The notes under the pieces were generated by a model. The model searched no databases, had not been told where the DNA came from, and saw nothing but the letters and a program-made list of their open reading frames with translations. From NCBI GenBank assembly GCA_004123355.1, contig SCHM01000004.1, positions 3,752,316 through 3,816,315 on the forward strand: a stretch of DNA of 64,000 nt. The letters are read 5' to 3'. The DNA is from Amphirosellinia nigrospora (lineage: Eukaryota > Ascomycota > Sordariomycetes > Xylariales > Xylariaceae). A program made the translations under genes and the position numbers. How positions within the stretch are numbered: the first letter of the stretch is position 1; every line of letters begins with the position of its first letter. Positions 50,566 through 61,990 of the stretch are shown here, in pieces.

Positions 50566-52580
50566 TTAGGCATACATTGAGGTTGGTGCTGGGCGCTTTT
50601 CCGACCCTAGATTGTCTTCAAACGAGTCTGAAGATGATGATATGCTCTCGAGCACGTTGGCGTGTCGTGTTTTTATGGACATCAAGGCTTTGATGTCGCC
50701 TTCATTAAGAAGTCGTCGACAACGGCATTCTTCGAAAACGCTCTCAAACCTTGGGTCCTGATTCTGAATACATCTGCGGAGAAGAGCCAAGGCCGAGTTT
50801 TTGCTTATCCACCACATCTCAGGCGGGCCAGAAGGTATTGAAGTGCGCATCATTTCCAGATAACGAAAGGCCATTTCGTAATCATCCTGCATCGAACAGA
50901 TCCGGATCAAATGATCGAAGATAGACCTGGTCGGCTTCAGAGAGAAAGCTTGAATCTCGGCTACGAGAAAGCTCATAGATTTCTTCTGCGTGCAATATCG
51001 TAGCAAGATCTCGAATGTTTCATGGTCTGGGCCGTCTATGCAAACCTGGCGAATGGTCCTATACAAATCAAATGCAACTTTGAAGCCCCCATGCGCTGCA
51101 GCAGATTCCAAAACAACGTTGAAAGCGGCAGCTGGGATAGTATACTGCACTTTGAGTTCGTGGAGTATCCTTAACGCTTTATCTGTTGAACCTGATGAAT
51201 CGCGAAGCATTTGGAATATTGGTCGGGTGCTCGCTAAATCAGGAGAGAGCCCTGCCTTGGCCATGATACAGAGGACGGTGAGTCCCTTTTGCAGATCACC
51301 ATGCCGCATGTAAACATGAAGGAGGGCCTCGTAATGATGCATACTTAATTTCATCCCGCGTGCAGAGAGCTCTTGCATCGCACGCATCGCCAATGTTACG
51401 TCTCCATGCATCGATGACGTATTCAACACGCCGGATACCACGCCATCAGGTGGGTGGATGTGGCCAGGTGCAACTGAGTGGTCCCAGATAAACTTGACCC
51501 GAGGTAGAAAGCATCCCGACTAAACACGTTTAGTAGAAACTGCCAGACATTAGGTGAGAGAGGAGCTATCTTCATGACTTAATCACTTTTTGACGATGCT
51601 TGAGTATGGCGAGAGTCTCGTCATGAAAGCCCACTCCCCGAATGTATAGAGAAACACGTCATATAACCAAGGGGGCACAATGACAGGGTTTTTATTCAGC
51701 TCCTCCAACTTGGAGAGGGCAAGTTCGTATTGACCCTCTCGTATGAGACCGATAATAATGCTTATCTCGGCGCCTGGCGATAAGCTATACCATCGGTTCT
51801 TCATGTCATGAAGTACCTGTGCCCGGAGCAGGTAGTCGGGATGGACGGCTGTTACCTGCGTGCTGGGGTTAGCCTAGGAGCTGATAGTGGCAAGTAGATA
51901 TGGGTTGGGCGCCTGACCTCTAGAAGAGCTTGATATGTCTCTGGTGTTAGAGATATGTTGTGGCTCTGAACTTCCTTAAGAAGTTGAGCGGCCACCTTAG
52001 CAGAGCCATATTGTCTGTCGGTGTTCGCCTTGATCAGGCTTTCATAGAGAGCGGCATTGGGCCTCTCCCCCTGACTGTCACGAGGTACTCAACAAAGCGT
52101 GTAATGGAAAAGTATGTGTCCTCTGCATTCTGCAGTTCCTTCAGGGCGGCGTAGATGGTGCGGGTTGGTATCTTGTCTAGCTTGGTATTGAAGGAACCTG
52201 AGTCTTGGAGAAGAGGGCCAGGGATCCATGGGTTTCGCCTTGCCAACCTCTTAAGATAGGCGACGCGTGATTCCTCAAAGCGTTCGTTCTGTTCGGCCCC
52301 TGTGCTCCAGTGCTGCAGCAACATAACTGTGTTGTCGGCGACATTGCTGCTGAGGACGTTTCGGCGGGATGCTGCGTCTAGCGAGTGATGCCGATCGCGC
52401 GCGAGGAATATGCCATAGGTCGAATGGCTTGGAGAGCGATGCGATGTCAATTGAGGGGCATAGACATCGCCATAGTCCATCGACGACGATGCGATCTCCG
52501 GGCATCGGTAAAGTAAAGCTGGCCCGCGACCCTAAAGTGATTTGCGTGTGCAAGTTGGTTACGAGCGGCAGAGCAGGCAC
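50566..52580 (-). CDS. Pentatricopeptide-repeat (PPR) protein, probably mitochondrial
   Basis: A helical-repeat RNA-binding protein of about 650 residues. PPR proteins of fungi mostly act on mitochondrial transcripts. The N-terminus starting MPALPLVTNLHTQ is rich in Arg, Ser and Ala (ARSASLARRSIPPKRPQQQ) and could be an import sequence. Repeats are seen as successive helix pairs: PNAALYESLIKAN / KVAAQLLKEVQ; GAEISIIIGLIREGQ / LALSKLEELNK; DVTLAMRAMQELSARGM; HHYEALLHVYMRHGDLQKGL; AAFNVVLESAAAHGGFKVAF; HETFEILLRYCTQKK; RSIFDHLIRICSMQDDYEMA. One intron, 51917-51856 (branch GCTAAC). Frame changes without splice sites near 52300, 52065, 51590, 51500 and 51430 fit small losses. The acidic/Ser tail (SISSSSDSFEDN) ends at 50566. 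The exact RNA target is unknown. Confidence 0.8.
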
Positions 52581-53191
52581 AATGATACTGGCCTATCGCC
52601 CACCGCGGTTGGCCAGCTGGGGGCCGCGACCCCAATATCTACCTTCACCGTCCCCTACAACCTTTGAAATTGTACCTTAGGTAACTTAGAAGTTTGGTAC
52701 CTGTCCTTTATCATATCGAGCTGGGCTTTTCAGCAAATTCTCTTCGTAAAAAATTTCGACGTGTTATTGATGTTATATCTCTAGGTAGCAACCCTCCTGG
52801 ATAAGACCTTGTTTGAATTTCGTGTTAAAAGATCCTATCTCGCTGGATTTGATAATTATATTCTATTACTACCACGCCCATCGTATTTTTCCCTGTAGTG
52901 ACATTATGCCCGGGTAAGCTCGCACTGAGAAGTAGCGAGTTCTAACAAAGGTTGCTGGTGGCTTCTGGGTATTCGCGGGGACCACAAATCAACTATAGCT
53001 CCTGACGCTTCATGTCATCATGTCGAATATGTTGCCATGTAGGTAAATTTGGTGATTTCTCTTGGCCTAGCCACTTAGGCGTCTAGCCGGTGCCGTTCAC
53101 GACTTCGGGCGCCTCGCATGGCCTTGTTCCGCTGCGGTTGCGCATTTGGGTGTCCAGTGAAGTGGACAGAAGAGCTAAACAGTCGCTCTAC
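52581..53191. other. Spacer between LSM4 and the PPR gene
   Basis: Both flanking genes run leftward, so this holds the LSM4 3' end and the PPR promoter. A short minus-strand frame (52635-52447) overlaps the PPR start and might be an upstream frame, without further support. Confidence 0.45.
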
Positions 53192-53755
53192 TCAAGCTCC
53201 TCGTCCTCTACCCCGGCCTCTACCCTGGCCACGTCCACCACGGCCTCTATCGCCTCCCCTTCCACCGTGATCCCCGCGTTGTGGCCCATGTCCACCTCGG
53301 CCACCTCTGAAGCCACCGCCTTGCGTATGTTGCTGGTCTTTAACAAGGTCTATGATTTCGTCGGGAACTCTCAGGTATTTGATCTATCGAGCAAGGTAAG
53401 GAAAACTTGCGAATGCAGATGGTGGAGGAAGGCCGGAACGTACGTTGTTGCCCTTGACGTAAACTTCGGGGAGTCGTACAAACTTGTCTGCTTCCTGGAT
53501 ACAACAGCGTTAGCGATTGTTTACGCGTGGCGGGCATCGGGATATGATGCCTTACCGGACTTGTTTGGACCACCTCTTTTAGAGTAAGGTTCATCCAGGT
53601 GTCGCACTGAACCAAGTGGCCATTGAGGGTCTCGCCGTTCTTCAGCTCGACGAGCATAGGGTGGCCTTGGGCGGCGTTTAGCAGCCCGAGGGGCAACTGA
53701 GAGCAGATAACGTTAGCCCACACGCACAATTGAAAAGCGCCTGGAATTATACCAT
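53192..53755 (-). CDS. lsm4: U6 snRNA-associated Sm-like protein LSM4
   Basis: LSM4 is a ring subunit of the LSm2-8 complex (U6 snRNA, nucleus) and the LSm1-7 complex (decapping, cytoplasm). Exon 1 is just the ATG (53755-53753), with GTATAA directly after it. Introns 53752-53697, 53555-53495 and 53443-53384 rejoin cleanly. Sm1 motif: [20 protein letters not shown] then [19 protein letters not shown]; Sm2: [20 protein letters not shown] with the Sm2 GN. The C-terminal tail is Arg/Gly-rich ([15 protein letters not shown] and onward to GRGRGRGA), as in other LSM4 proteins, where it supports P-body assembly. Total about 129 residues, normal for fungi. Intact frame. Confident identification. Confidence 0.95.
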
Positions 53756-54697
53756 GTTGCTTTTTCAGTCGCGTCTGAAGAGGTTTGCGATGATGAACTC
53801 GCAATACGAACGTAATGATTAAGTAGGTATGTATTTCCAATGAACAAGGCTGATGCAAGTCTGGATGAGCTGAAGTAATTACATACCTGTGGTACCTACC
53901 GCCGCACCTAATCATGGTGGGGTGGTCTGCGGGGACATGTACATAGGTACTTACCTAAGATAGTTGTGGGTAGCTGAGGCCCCACATGTTCAGTCAACCG
54001 CCCTTGATTCTAGCCACATTCTAGTTTGAGCAATGATGTTTTATATTTCATCGTCCGGACCTCAACTATCTCACACATAATCAACACTATTCTAACACAT
54101 TACCCATTTACTCTTCAATCATAGATACGATTAGGTTGGCATAATTTTGTGCAAATTTAACAGATAGTTTGCTCTCCCCCAAACAAAGAGAAATCGTCAT
54201 CATTAGTTTTACCTATGAAACTCTCTCAAGCCTTGATAAATACCACCTCCCATGTCCATCTACCTATCTAACAATTTCGTCTACCTTATGAAGGACATTC
54301 TCAAAGTGATTATACAAATGCCGGCCGGGCTAGTTTCCTCCCCCCAGATTTGGGTCTGAATACTACTTAGACTAGCCAAACCGACTAGGACTTGCACAGG
54401 GATCGTGCCAAGGCGAAGTCAGTGTGCTCCACAGCCGTCGCGCCCAGCTTCAGCATAGACAGCTTCAGCAGCATAGTACAGCACAGCAGCATAGTACAGC
54501 ACAGCAGTGCACAGCCCGCTTCTCATCAGAGATCAGGCAACCATTTTATGCCCCCTCATCAGCTTCCCTTTACCTCTCAACACCTTACCCACTCTCATTG
54601 TGGGTGTTGCATAGTCTCGCCACCTCCAGAAAATTAAGTTTCTTTCTTTCTTGTTTCTTTGTTTTTATATATACAGTCATTAGTTGCCTGGTTCACG
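53756..54697. other. Divergent intergenic region (LSM4 / membrane protein)
   Basis: No gene supported. A short tandem repeat lies at 54466-54507. It is followed by a CT-rich stretch (about 54545-54660) leading to the ATG of the membrane-protein gene, probably its promoter or leader. Confidence 0.5.
54466..54507. repeat. 18-bp tandem repeat, 2.3 copies
   Basis: CAGCAGCATAGTACAGCA occurs twice head-to-tail and is followed by a partial third copy. It lies in the leader region of the downstream gene, and the frames across it are not convincing protein. Confidence 0.85.
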
Positions 54698-56461
54698 ATG
54701 CTTGGCCTGCTTAAGGCCGCAGTGTTATTGGCCCCGGCCTGGACTTGGTGTGGGCGGCCGCTCCCGAGGCAACATCTAATGGCGAGGGTAAGAAGACATG
54801 TGGCCTATAACTCAAATCTATACCTAGTGTTGACTCTCTTATCGAAATATCACATCCAGTTCCTTAGTCACCCTCACATTGGGGGATTCGAACAGTCGTA
54901 ATGCTCTCAGCAAACAGTGAGTCACAGTTCCTATGGCAAGCAGTATACACCCATGGTCCCAACAGCGATTTGATACTCTCTCTAGATACTTGACTTGCGC
55001 GTTTTTGAGTCGACTACTCCTTGCGGCCATGGAAACGTCACTCTCAATGAAGAGCACTGGCTCAAGATGACTATGGTCTTGGATCCGGCCCTATACCTGT
55101 AGATAGTGGTAGTGTGCTTGAGGCTGAGTGGAAGTTCACCTGCGTGCACCTCGAACAAGATTCCCAAGTCCAGTTACTGTCTGTTCGCATTCTTTCTGTC
55201 GATGGCCAAGAGTCGACGATACCTCATTTTCTGTACAGTTTCAGCAGATAGCACCGTCTCTATATTTTACATCGATGGCGCCGCTACGGATTCGAAATCA
55301 CCGCCGGCGCCCGACAGCCAGCGCCCGAGCTTAGAAGATGAGTTGGCCGAGTTGGAATTGCTTAAGGAGCAACTAATTGCACTTGAACATTCATTGCCTT
55401 GAAGATTACCCACATCTCTGATTCGTTCAACCTGGACCGGCCTGAAAAACTGCTCCAAGGTGCCGACTGCGGGGGCTTGAAATGCTTCTTCAACACGGTG
55501 TACGATCGAATGAGGGCTACGGCCAACAATCTATATCATGGTCGTCAGGAGAGGCTCTTACCTAGTTGGTCATCCAATCGCGGAGGTCAGCGTCCACTCG
55601 TAAAAATTGATCGTTTGAAGCAGCTTGGTAGTGAGCCTATACCGCAAGAGTCAGGAAGCGTTAGTAGCCACGACGCAACAGAAGACCAAGCATCTGTCGC
55701 CGACAAGGACGCCAGCCATCCAACGCAATCCCAGCGACCCTCATTGATGAACCTGTAAGTTTTGTCCGCCAATGAAGCTTTACATTCACTGATAACCAAC
55801 AGCGCCGTGTCCTACACATACTGGTTTTAACCATAGTTGTCTTGGCCATCGTTATAAACCTCATTATTCTGCTCCTTGTCTTCCAATGATAAGACTTCTA
55901 CGCCAACGTCGTAAAGCTCGATGGGAGAAGCGACGTACCCAGCTGCGTAAATCCCGCGACGACTGCAATGCACTTGTTGCAACCAAATATCTTGACCTCA
56001 TCCAGTGGCTTAGAGATGGCTTTCGACGTGAGGACGTTGAGGGCCAAGAGAAATATGCTATGATGAGACAATTACAGGAATCAGACCTCGATGAGAATCT
56101 TCCGATACTCTTTCCACTACCATGGAAGAAGAGATCGCTCAGTTCCGTGCCGCTGCGAGCGCCGTGGGAAACCTAGTCTCAGCGGATGAAGCACGAGGAC
56201 GGAGTAGGTTAGCTCAGCATTTATCTTGACTCGACAGCGTCAGCCTCCACACCTTCAAGCATAATGTCTTCATGCCAACATATAAAATCTGTCGACGAGT
56301 CTCTGCCGGCGTATGATGAGCATCGTTCGCCAGACTACGTGGCCGATGATTTCATTATACACCCAATAGTTCAACGTCTGGGAGCTCGTCGCCCAGAAGT
56401 TCGAGTTTTGGGGCTCAACGACACGTTCATCGCTGGACGAGAACGTGGAGAAGAAGAGTGA
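54698..56461 (+). CDS. Single-pass membrane protein of unknown function
   Basis: I do not recognise the family. The start MLGLLKAAVLLAPAWTW is a probable signal peptide. An ectodomain follows with FESTTPCGHGNVTLNEEHW, EAEWKFTCVHLEQDSQ and STVSIFYIDGAA, then a coiled-coil-like ELAELELLKEQLIALEHS, and DCGGLKCFFNTVYDRM. A transmembrane helix LTIVVLAIVINLIILLLVF (about 55827-55885) precedes a strongly basic RLLRQRRKARWEKRRTQLRK, so the C-terminus is probably cytosolic (type I). The tail is acidic/Ser-rich (VDESLPAYDEHRSPDYVADDF) and ends near 56461. One clear intron is 55755-55802 (48 bp). The first third (54760-55090) cannot be read in one frame; it needs unresolved introns or missing bases, and further shifts occur near 55080, 55250, 55400, 55745 and 55885. 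Confidence 0.6.
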
Positions 56462-57275
56462 AATTCCTACACTAATGTGCATAATTATGATTACGGCGAA
56501 TTTGGGCGTTTATTAGTTCGTTTTGGCAATATACGTATTAAATGTGGGCGAATGGTCGTTGACTAGCGTTGCCTGATTATGGTTCATTGAAACATATATA
56601 CTGGCTAGTTTTATGTCGGTATGAAGCTGTTCTAAGCATATGTGTCTAGCTTCATTCCAGTGGCTAAGGATGGAAAGGCGCTTCTGAATACGTACTTTCG
56701 CGAGCGAAGTTCAGTCCTTACATCGTACATAAAAAGCACTGGCAATAAGAGGGTCTCTATAGGTTGGATACATGCTCAACTGGACAAGAACCGAAGACGA
56801 GGCGGAATAGCGCTACATAGACTAGCTGCGGACGGGATGGTGGCTGTGCATTCTAGTGGTTTATGAGCCATTCGATTTTGTCCTGGACTGTACCCTATGT
56901 TTAATTAACACAGCCGTCTTGCGTTCAAGGGTTGCCTCAATCCTGCACACGTAATTAGGAGCTCTTTGAGCAGAACCAGCCTCAATCAAAAAGGGAAATG
57001 ATCGTCGCACGACCTGGATTTAAGTAGTTGGTAGACGGATAACATGCCGCTTCGGTTTACTCTCACCTCATCAGCGCAACGCATTAATATATAAACAGAG
57101 CTAAATGGAATAACGAAAAGGGAATCAACAAGAGGGGCAGGGACGCAGCCCCCCGTCTTCGATGATTCGTGGAAGGAAGCTCACAAGCAGCCCGGCGGCC
57201 ACAGATTCAAAGCGTTCTCACAGCGGACCACAAGATACGGCAGAACCAAGGCCAACGGTAGACTCGCCGTTCAAT
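56462..57275. other. Intergenic region
   Basis: No gene supported. The plus-strand frame at 56642-56866 has a product without recognisable features. The right end probably holds the start of the next gene, whose first exon I could not place. Confidence 0.4.
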
Positions 57276-58183
57276 TCCACCGGCGTACACTGCTTCGGCT
57301 TTATCTAGCTCCGCGGGTCCGTCGACGTCGGGAAAGGGGGCAAGGTTACTCAGATCAACCCGAGTTCGTGACCCCGTCAGGGTCAGCAGCGGCGGCGGCA
57401 GCAGCAGCAGCATTCCCTCGGCAGGCGTGCTGTTGGCGATACCGCAGGTCGCCCCGCAGCCCACGTCTCCCTTCCTCTCGGCATATAACACAGCGCGTCC
57501 TGCTCCGGCGGGGAGTGTCCAGCGAGACGTTCACATCGTTCCTCGCGACGCTGTCGGCGTTCCTGAGCGCGACGGTGTCGGAGCGGCCTCGCGCACGCCG
57601 GCGACGTGGGGCGCAGCCTGACGACATACCCAGGAAGTTCTCCAGGGACACGATGGCGCACGTCAAGGGCGTGGGGCGGCACATCGGGGAGTCGGCCAAG
57701 AGGGGCAACCTCATCGCGGCGGGCGTCGGCGCCATCGGCGGCGCCGTCACCATCCCCGTCGCCGCGGCCCTGCGCATCGTCGACGCCACCATCCACCAGC
57801 TCCCCGCGGCCGTCGGCGGCGGGCTCTCCAAGAAGCCCCTGTCGCCCCGCGAGCGCGCCGACGCGTACGTCGCCGTCGCGCAGAAGGACTGGTTCGCCGC
57901 CCGCGGGCTCACGGCCAGGCTCTGCAACACCGTTGAACTACTGCAGCTGCTGAATGCGCAGCACCGCGGCTCGGGCAGCGGGAGCGAGGCCGCCGCTAGG
58001 GACCTCGTGAACCTAGTTCATAAGACGTGGGAGAAGGGCCCAGAAGGCCAGCTTCAAGCTTTGCAGAGCGAGTTTGGCTTCGCTCCGCTCGAGATAAACA
58101 AGCACCCGAACAAAGATAAACCTCTTGATATCGGCACAAGCACGTTGTGGCTGGTTCTAATAGATACACCTGGTGGAACATGA
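57276..58183 (+). CDS. GC-rich gene of an uncharacterised fungal family
   Basis: The N-terminus is not placed; the coding signal begins around 57276 with a low-complexity segment (PPAYTASALSSSAGPSTSG). It continues with TSPFLSAYN, then in the next frame RRGVSSETFTSFLATLSAFL, a Gly/Ala-rich amphipathic block (NLIAAGVGAIGGAVTIPVAA), WFAARGLTARLCNTVELLQLL, and the end FGFAPLEINKHP...TSTLWLVLIDTP at 58183. I recall uncharacterised ascomycete proteins with the same order (Pro/Ser-rich start, SPF-x-x-AY segment, Gly/Ala helices, PRGL-x-x-RL block, final TLWLVV strand), but know no function. The Gly/Ala block may bind membrane. Frame changes lie near 57490 and 57600-57640. The 57650-57950 part is much richer in GC than its surroundings. 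Confidence 0.55.
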
Positions 58184-58741
58184 AGCCAGCGAGGTAGCAT
58201 AGAAAGAATACCGATGTCTTGATGGTTTAAGCCAGAAAGGAGAGCTGTCTAGGACACGAGATAGTTTGGAACGAAAGCCGTGCCTATGCTACCATGGAAT
58301 ATGCGCGAATACACGCTGGCGGCTATGGTTTTATATGTTTGATTTGATCCCCCTGTATAATAGAAACCATTATATAATCTATATCGCTAGAACTGGGTCT
58401 ATCTTTACCCTCTGATAGCTTCAAATTCGTCCAAAAGATAGTCGCGAATCTACTTTTTGGCGCACCTATTAGCCTGCTATATTACGAACCATCACAACAA
58501 GTACACGTGAAATGGCAATCACCATACATTGCAGACGGAGTTATAAACCATCGCGGACAACTTTCATGCCCTGTTTATTATTATACGGGACAGTAGCTAA
58601 ATACTAAGCAAGGGTATCTCAACATCGCATGTCTTAACAGAACCATTAACAATACACCGCCGCCTCTTCATCAGACCTAGCGCCTTTGTCGATAATGAAC
58701 AAGAGGTATCAAGTAGATGGCGTTGGAGATTCTAGCCTCGC
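58184..58741. other. Convergent spacer
   Basis: AT-rich 3' sequence between two genes that run toward each other. Nothing else is seen. Confidence 0.55.
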
Positions 58742-61700
58742 CTAGTGATTGGATGAGCCGGTTCTTAGTAAGTCATATATTGCCTGCTCATCATGTCCAC
58801 TATACTGGTTTGAATATGGGGGCGCATTCGATCTATGGGTACCGTGGCCAGTTTGCCGATTAGTGGTGTAACTAGCTTGATTGCTACTATTAGCCGCAGT
58901 AAAACCATACCAGTTCGGCTGACTTTGTTGGTTGAGATTGGGCTGTTGTGGTGGATAGGAATTGTAATTCTGTGGTTGGGGTTGGCTGTAGGGGGGTTAT
59001 GAGTTGAGGCTCGCGTATCTGAAGCTCGTGTGTTGTAGCTGTGAGATGTTGATGTGGCACTGGCTGGCAATGAATATGTGCTTGAGCTATGATCATTTTG
59101 TCCTCCTCGTGGTTGGGAAGCTGGCCACTTGTTCGCAGTGGCACTAGTGTCTCCGTTGTATGCTGCATTATTATTGAGAGCTTGGGATAAGGGGTTTAAA
59201 GCGCCCGAGGTTCGCCCATAATCATAAGAGGGTACAGACGAGTACGATGTAGGAGCTGTGGTTGTATTAGCCTGGTATGAGCTTGATTCATATGTGATTC
59301 GTGAAGAGTTATGGTCGCTTCTTGCAGCGTTATACTGTTTGTTTCCATTGGTGTTGTTACTATTGTACTCGGCGTACGGGCTGTAGTTAGAGGCGGAGCC
59401 GGACGTCACGGGGGTGCTGTAGGAGGAAGTACTTGTTGGTGGATGTGTAGTGGTAGGCGGGGCTTTTGGTGGAGGCCGTGGGTTGGGGGCTACCGGAGTC
59501 TTGGATTGTGATCTATGACCTTGTCTCGGGTTAACGTGAGCAGTGCTCTGATATGGTGACCTTGTCATCGGCGATTGATATTGCGTCGGCTGCGGAGCTG
59601 CTTGTTTTAGAGCGTCATGGCCCTGCTTCTCAGGCTCAGTCCTGAGTTTTCGTGGCTTGGGCCGTTTGGCTGCTTGTTGATGTGCCGCCTTTGGAGAAGT
59701 GTTTGTAGGGATGTGCATTGACGATGAAGCACTCCAGTTTGACGCGTGTGCAGGAATTGCCGGCAGAGGAACAGGTGTCTGTTTAGAGTGACTAGTTGGA
59801 AGACTCTTCCTTCTGGATGTAGCCGACTGTGTTTGCTGGTGTGCTGTAGATGGCGAAAGAGGTTGCGAAACCTGCAAGGTATGGGGGTGAGATGTTGACG
59901 GGAACGCTATGCCTGCAGCTGGTTGTATATCATTTTCATTGGGTTGTGCGTGGGGATATGTCAGACCAGGCATCGTGGTACTTCCGGCCGCCGGAGGAGC
60001 ACTTGACATCTGTGGGAAGCCCACTCCACTATGTGACTCTTGATAGTAATTGCTCGTGTGTGGGGTTTGTGTGGTAGGCGTTTGATGCTCAACTGGCCCA
60101 GATAGGATATTCGGATCAGGTATAAACTCCTCGTTCTCGATATCCGGAGGTGGCCGGGGCAGGTCAACATTGTGTGATCCCAGCAGATCTGGTTGGTGAT
60201 ATCTGTCCTGCATTTTCCATTTCGTTTTGAACACCGGCATTTTCTTCGAAGTGATCAGGCTCATCATACTCAGCAATTTCTGCCGACTTTTCTGACTTTC
60301 TCCGTGGCTTGGGCGGCAAGTAAACGCAATCAACTCCGGCATCAATGCAGACGGAGCAGCTGGGATGCTCTTTGGTACACTATAGAACATTATTAACTGG
60401 GTTTCAGTGTGAGTTTGTGTAGATGATGACTTACATTCACCTTACGTTGCTTGCAAGTATCGCAGCGGCCACGGGTTTTTCGGACTCGGGCGGTCTTAGG
60501 TTTTAGCGAAGACTCTGTAGTTCCTATTTCCCCGTCCTGCTCCAGCGGCACCACTGCCCCATTACCTATCGAGACTTCAACAAGCGGCCCATCTGATTTC
60601 CTATCCTTATTTCGCGGCTTTCGGGTCGGCGTGTCAAGATTTCCCGAAGGTGCTGGCATAGTTGTGGTTGAAGTAACTGAAGTCTGTCCTGTTGCTGGCG
60701 TCGAATTAGACGATCCGGCTTGCTCTTTATCGTCCGGGTGAACAATCCGAAGTCGCTCTGCCCCGTATTTAGCAAGCATTTCCAACGACGCAGACTGCAA
60801 ACCGGGTGCTTGGTTGGCAAAAATGTTGAACTGGTCATCAGATAATGTTACCGGATCAATTCCTTTCCCTCTGAGCAGTTCAAAAGCTGTCTGTCGTCGT
60901 CGTTCGGCCTCTGCCGGGGGCACACCCAAGAATCCTGTGAAGCTCGTCTTGTCCACTACGCTATTCGATGGGGGTAGGCCCTGAGGTGTGTTCTGGGTAT
61001 CTTGGAGTCCTCCCATGTCAGCCTCTGGGGCTTTGCCCGACCTCCTTCGCTTCTTTTTGCTCCCTTCTCCATCTTCTCCTCCATCCTGTCGAGGACGCTT
61101 TGCTCTCGGTGTCCGCTTCTTGGGATTACTTTGTTCCCCATCTACCAGCGATGGCTTTGCCTTCGGCGTTTTCTTCTTACGACTGCCTTCTTCTCCACCC
61201 GCCGGCCGCGGACGCTTAGCCTTTGGTGTTTGCTGATTACCATTGTTACCACTAGCGATGGGAACAGGAATTGGAGCAGGCACCAGCCGTTCTACCAATT
61301 GTGTGACCGTCTTATGAAGTGGCGTATGTTCGTACTTAACAACAATACCCCTACTAGACTTAGAGAAAGCAATTGTAAGTGACCCCCGACAATCAAACGC
61401 GGGACGAGCTACATAGAGGTAAGCGTCTGTCGTAGAGAACTACAGCAAATTAAGGGACCAAGCTGCTTACAGAGGTTAATAGGATCCAAGCCGCCAGGTC
61501 CACTGTAACTCCCGATCACAGGGCGGTCGGGGTTTTTTGCATTGGCACGGTTCCAGGCCTGGAGAGAGTCTTTGCAGATATATGTAAACTGCCAGCCTTG
61601 TGCACCCCTAGTGACTTGCCGCACAGTCCATGCGCTCCCATCGACGGCTCCTATAGCATTGGATACGTGTTTTGCGACAGCCTTCTGTAACACCGGATCG

Positions 61701-61990
61701 TCGGTCGGCTGGTTCTGCACAGCGTCGGAGGCTATGACAGTTCTTGTGATGGGTGGCTGTTGCGACTGAAGTGCGTCGGGGCTGAGACTGGTGGCTTCGG
61801 CAGTGTTGTTCTCGGAATCGACAGGAAGGTGGATGACAGCATGCGACAGTAGCTCGAAACTGGGGGAGACGTGTTCCGCACGCGTATCGGTTGTTTTGGC
61901 GGCGAGTAGGTGGTGAAGTTGGTCTTGGAGATCCTCAACCGAGTTGCACGCTGCATTGGATCGTGAAGTGCTTAGCCCAAGCGCATCCAT
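58742..61990 (-). CDS. Large Zn2Cys6 regulator with extra N-terminal Cys/His domain
   Basis: About 1,045 residues. The first ATG in frame (MDALGLSTSRSN) is taken as start. Introns 61470-61409 and 60434-60380. Residues 121-206 form a conserved-looking domain: WTVRQVTRGAQGWQFTYIC (Cys139), SYSGPGGLDPINLSRPAFDC (Cys180), then IVVKYEHTPLH (His201, His205). This Cys...Cys...HX3H order recalls WRKY-GCM1-type DNA-binding zinc folds; that is inference. Residues about 225-290 hold three basic TPKAK/TPRAK repeats, likely nuclear-localising or AT-hook-like. A canonical GAL4 cluster follows at about 489-514: CDTCKQRKVNC, TKEHPSC, SVC, IDAGVDC (CX2CX6CX6CX2CX6C), split by intron 2. The last half is Ser/Pro/Gln/Asn-rich, activation-domain-like, ending GSSNH. 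Frame changes without splice sites near 60215 and 58990 (C run). Targets unknown. Confidence 0.8.

Noticed and set aside
54841-54900. B-box-like GTTCGAATCCCCC on the minus strand
   Set aside because: No A box at the right distance and no cloverleaf; not a tRNA.
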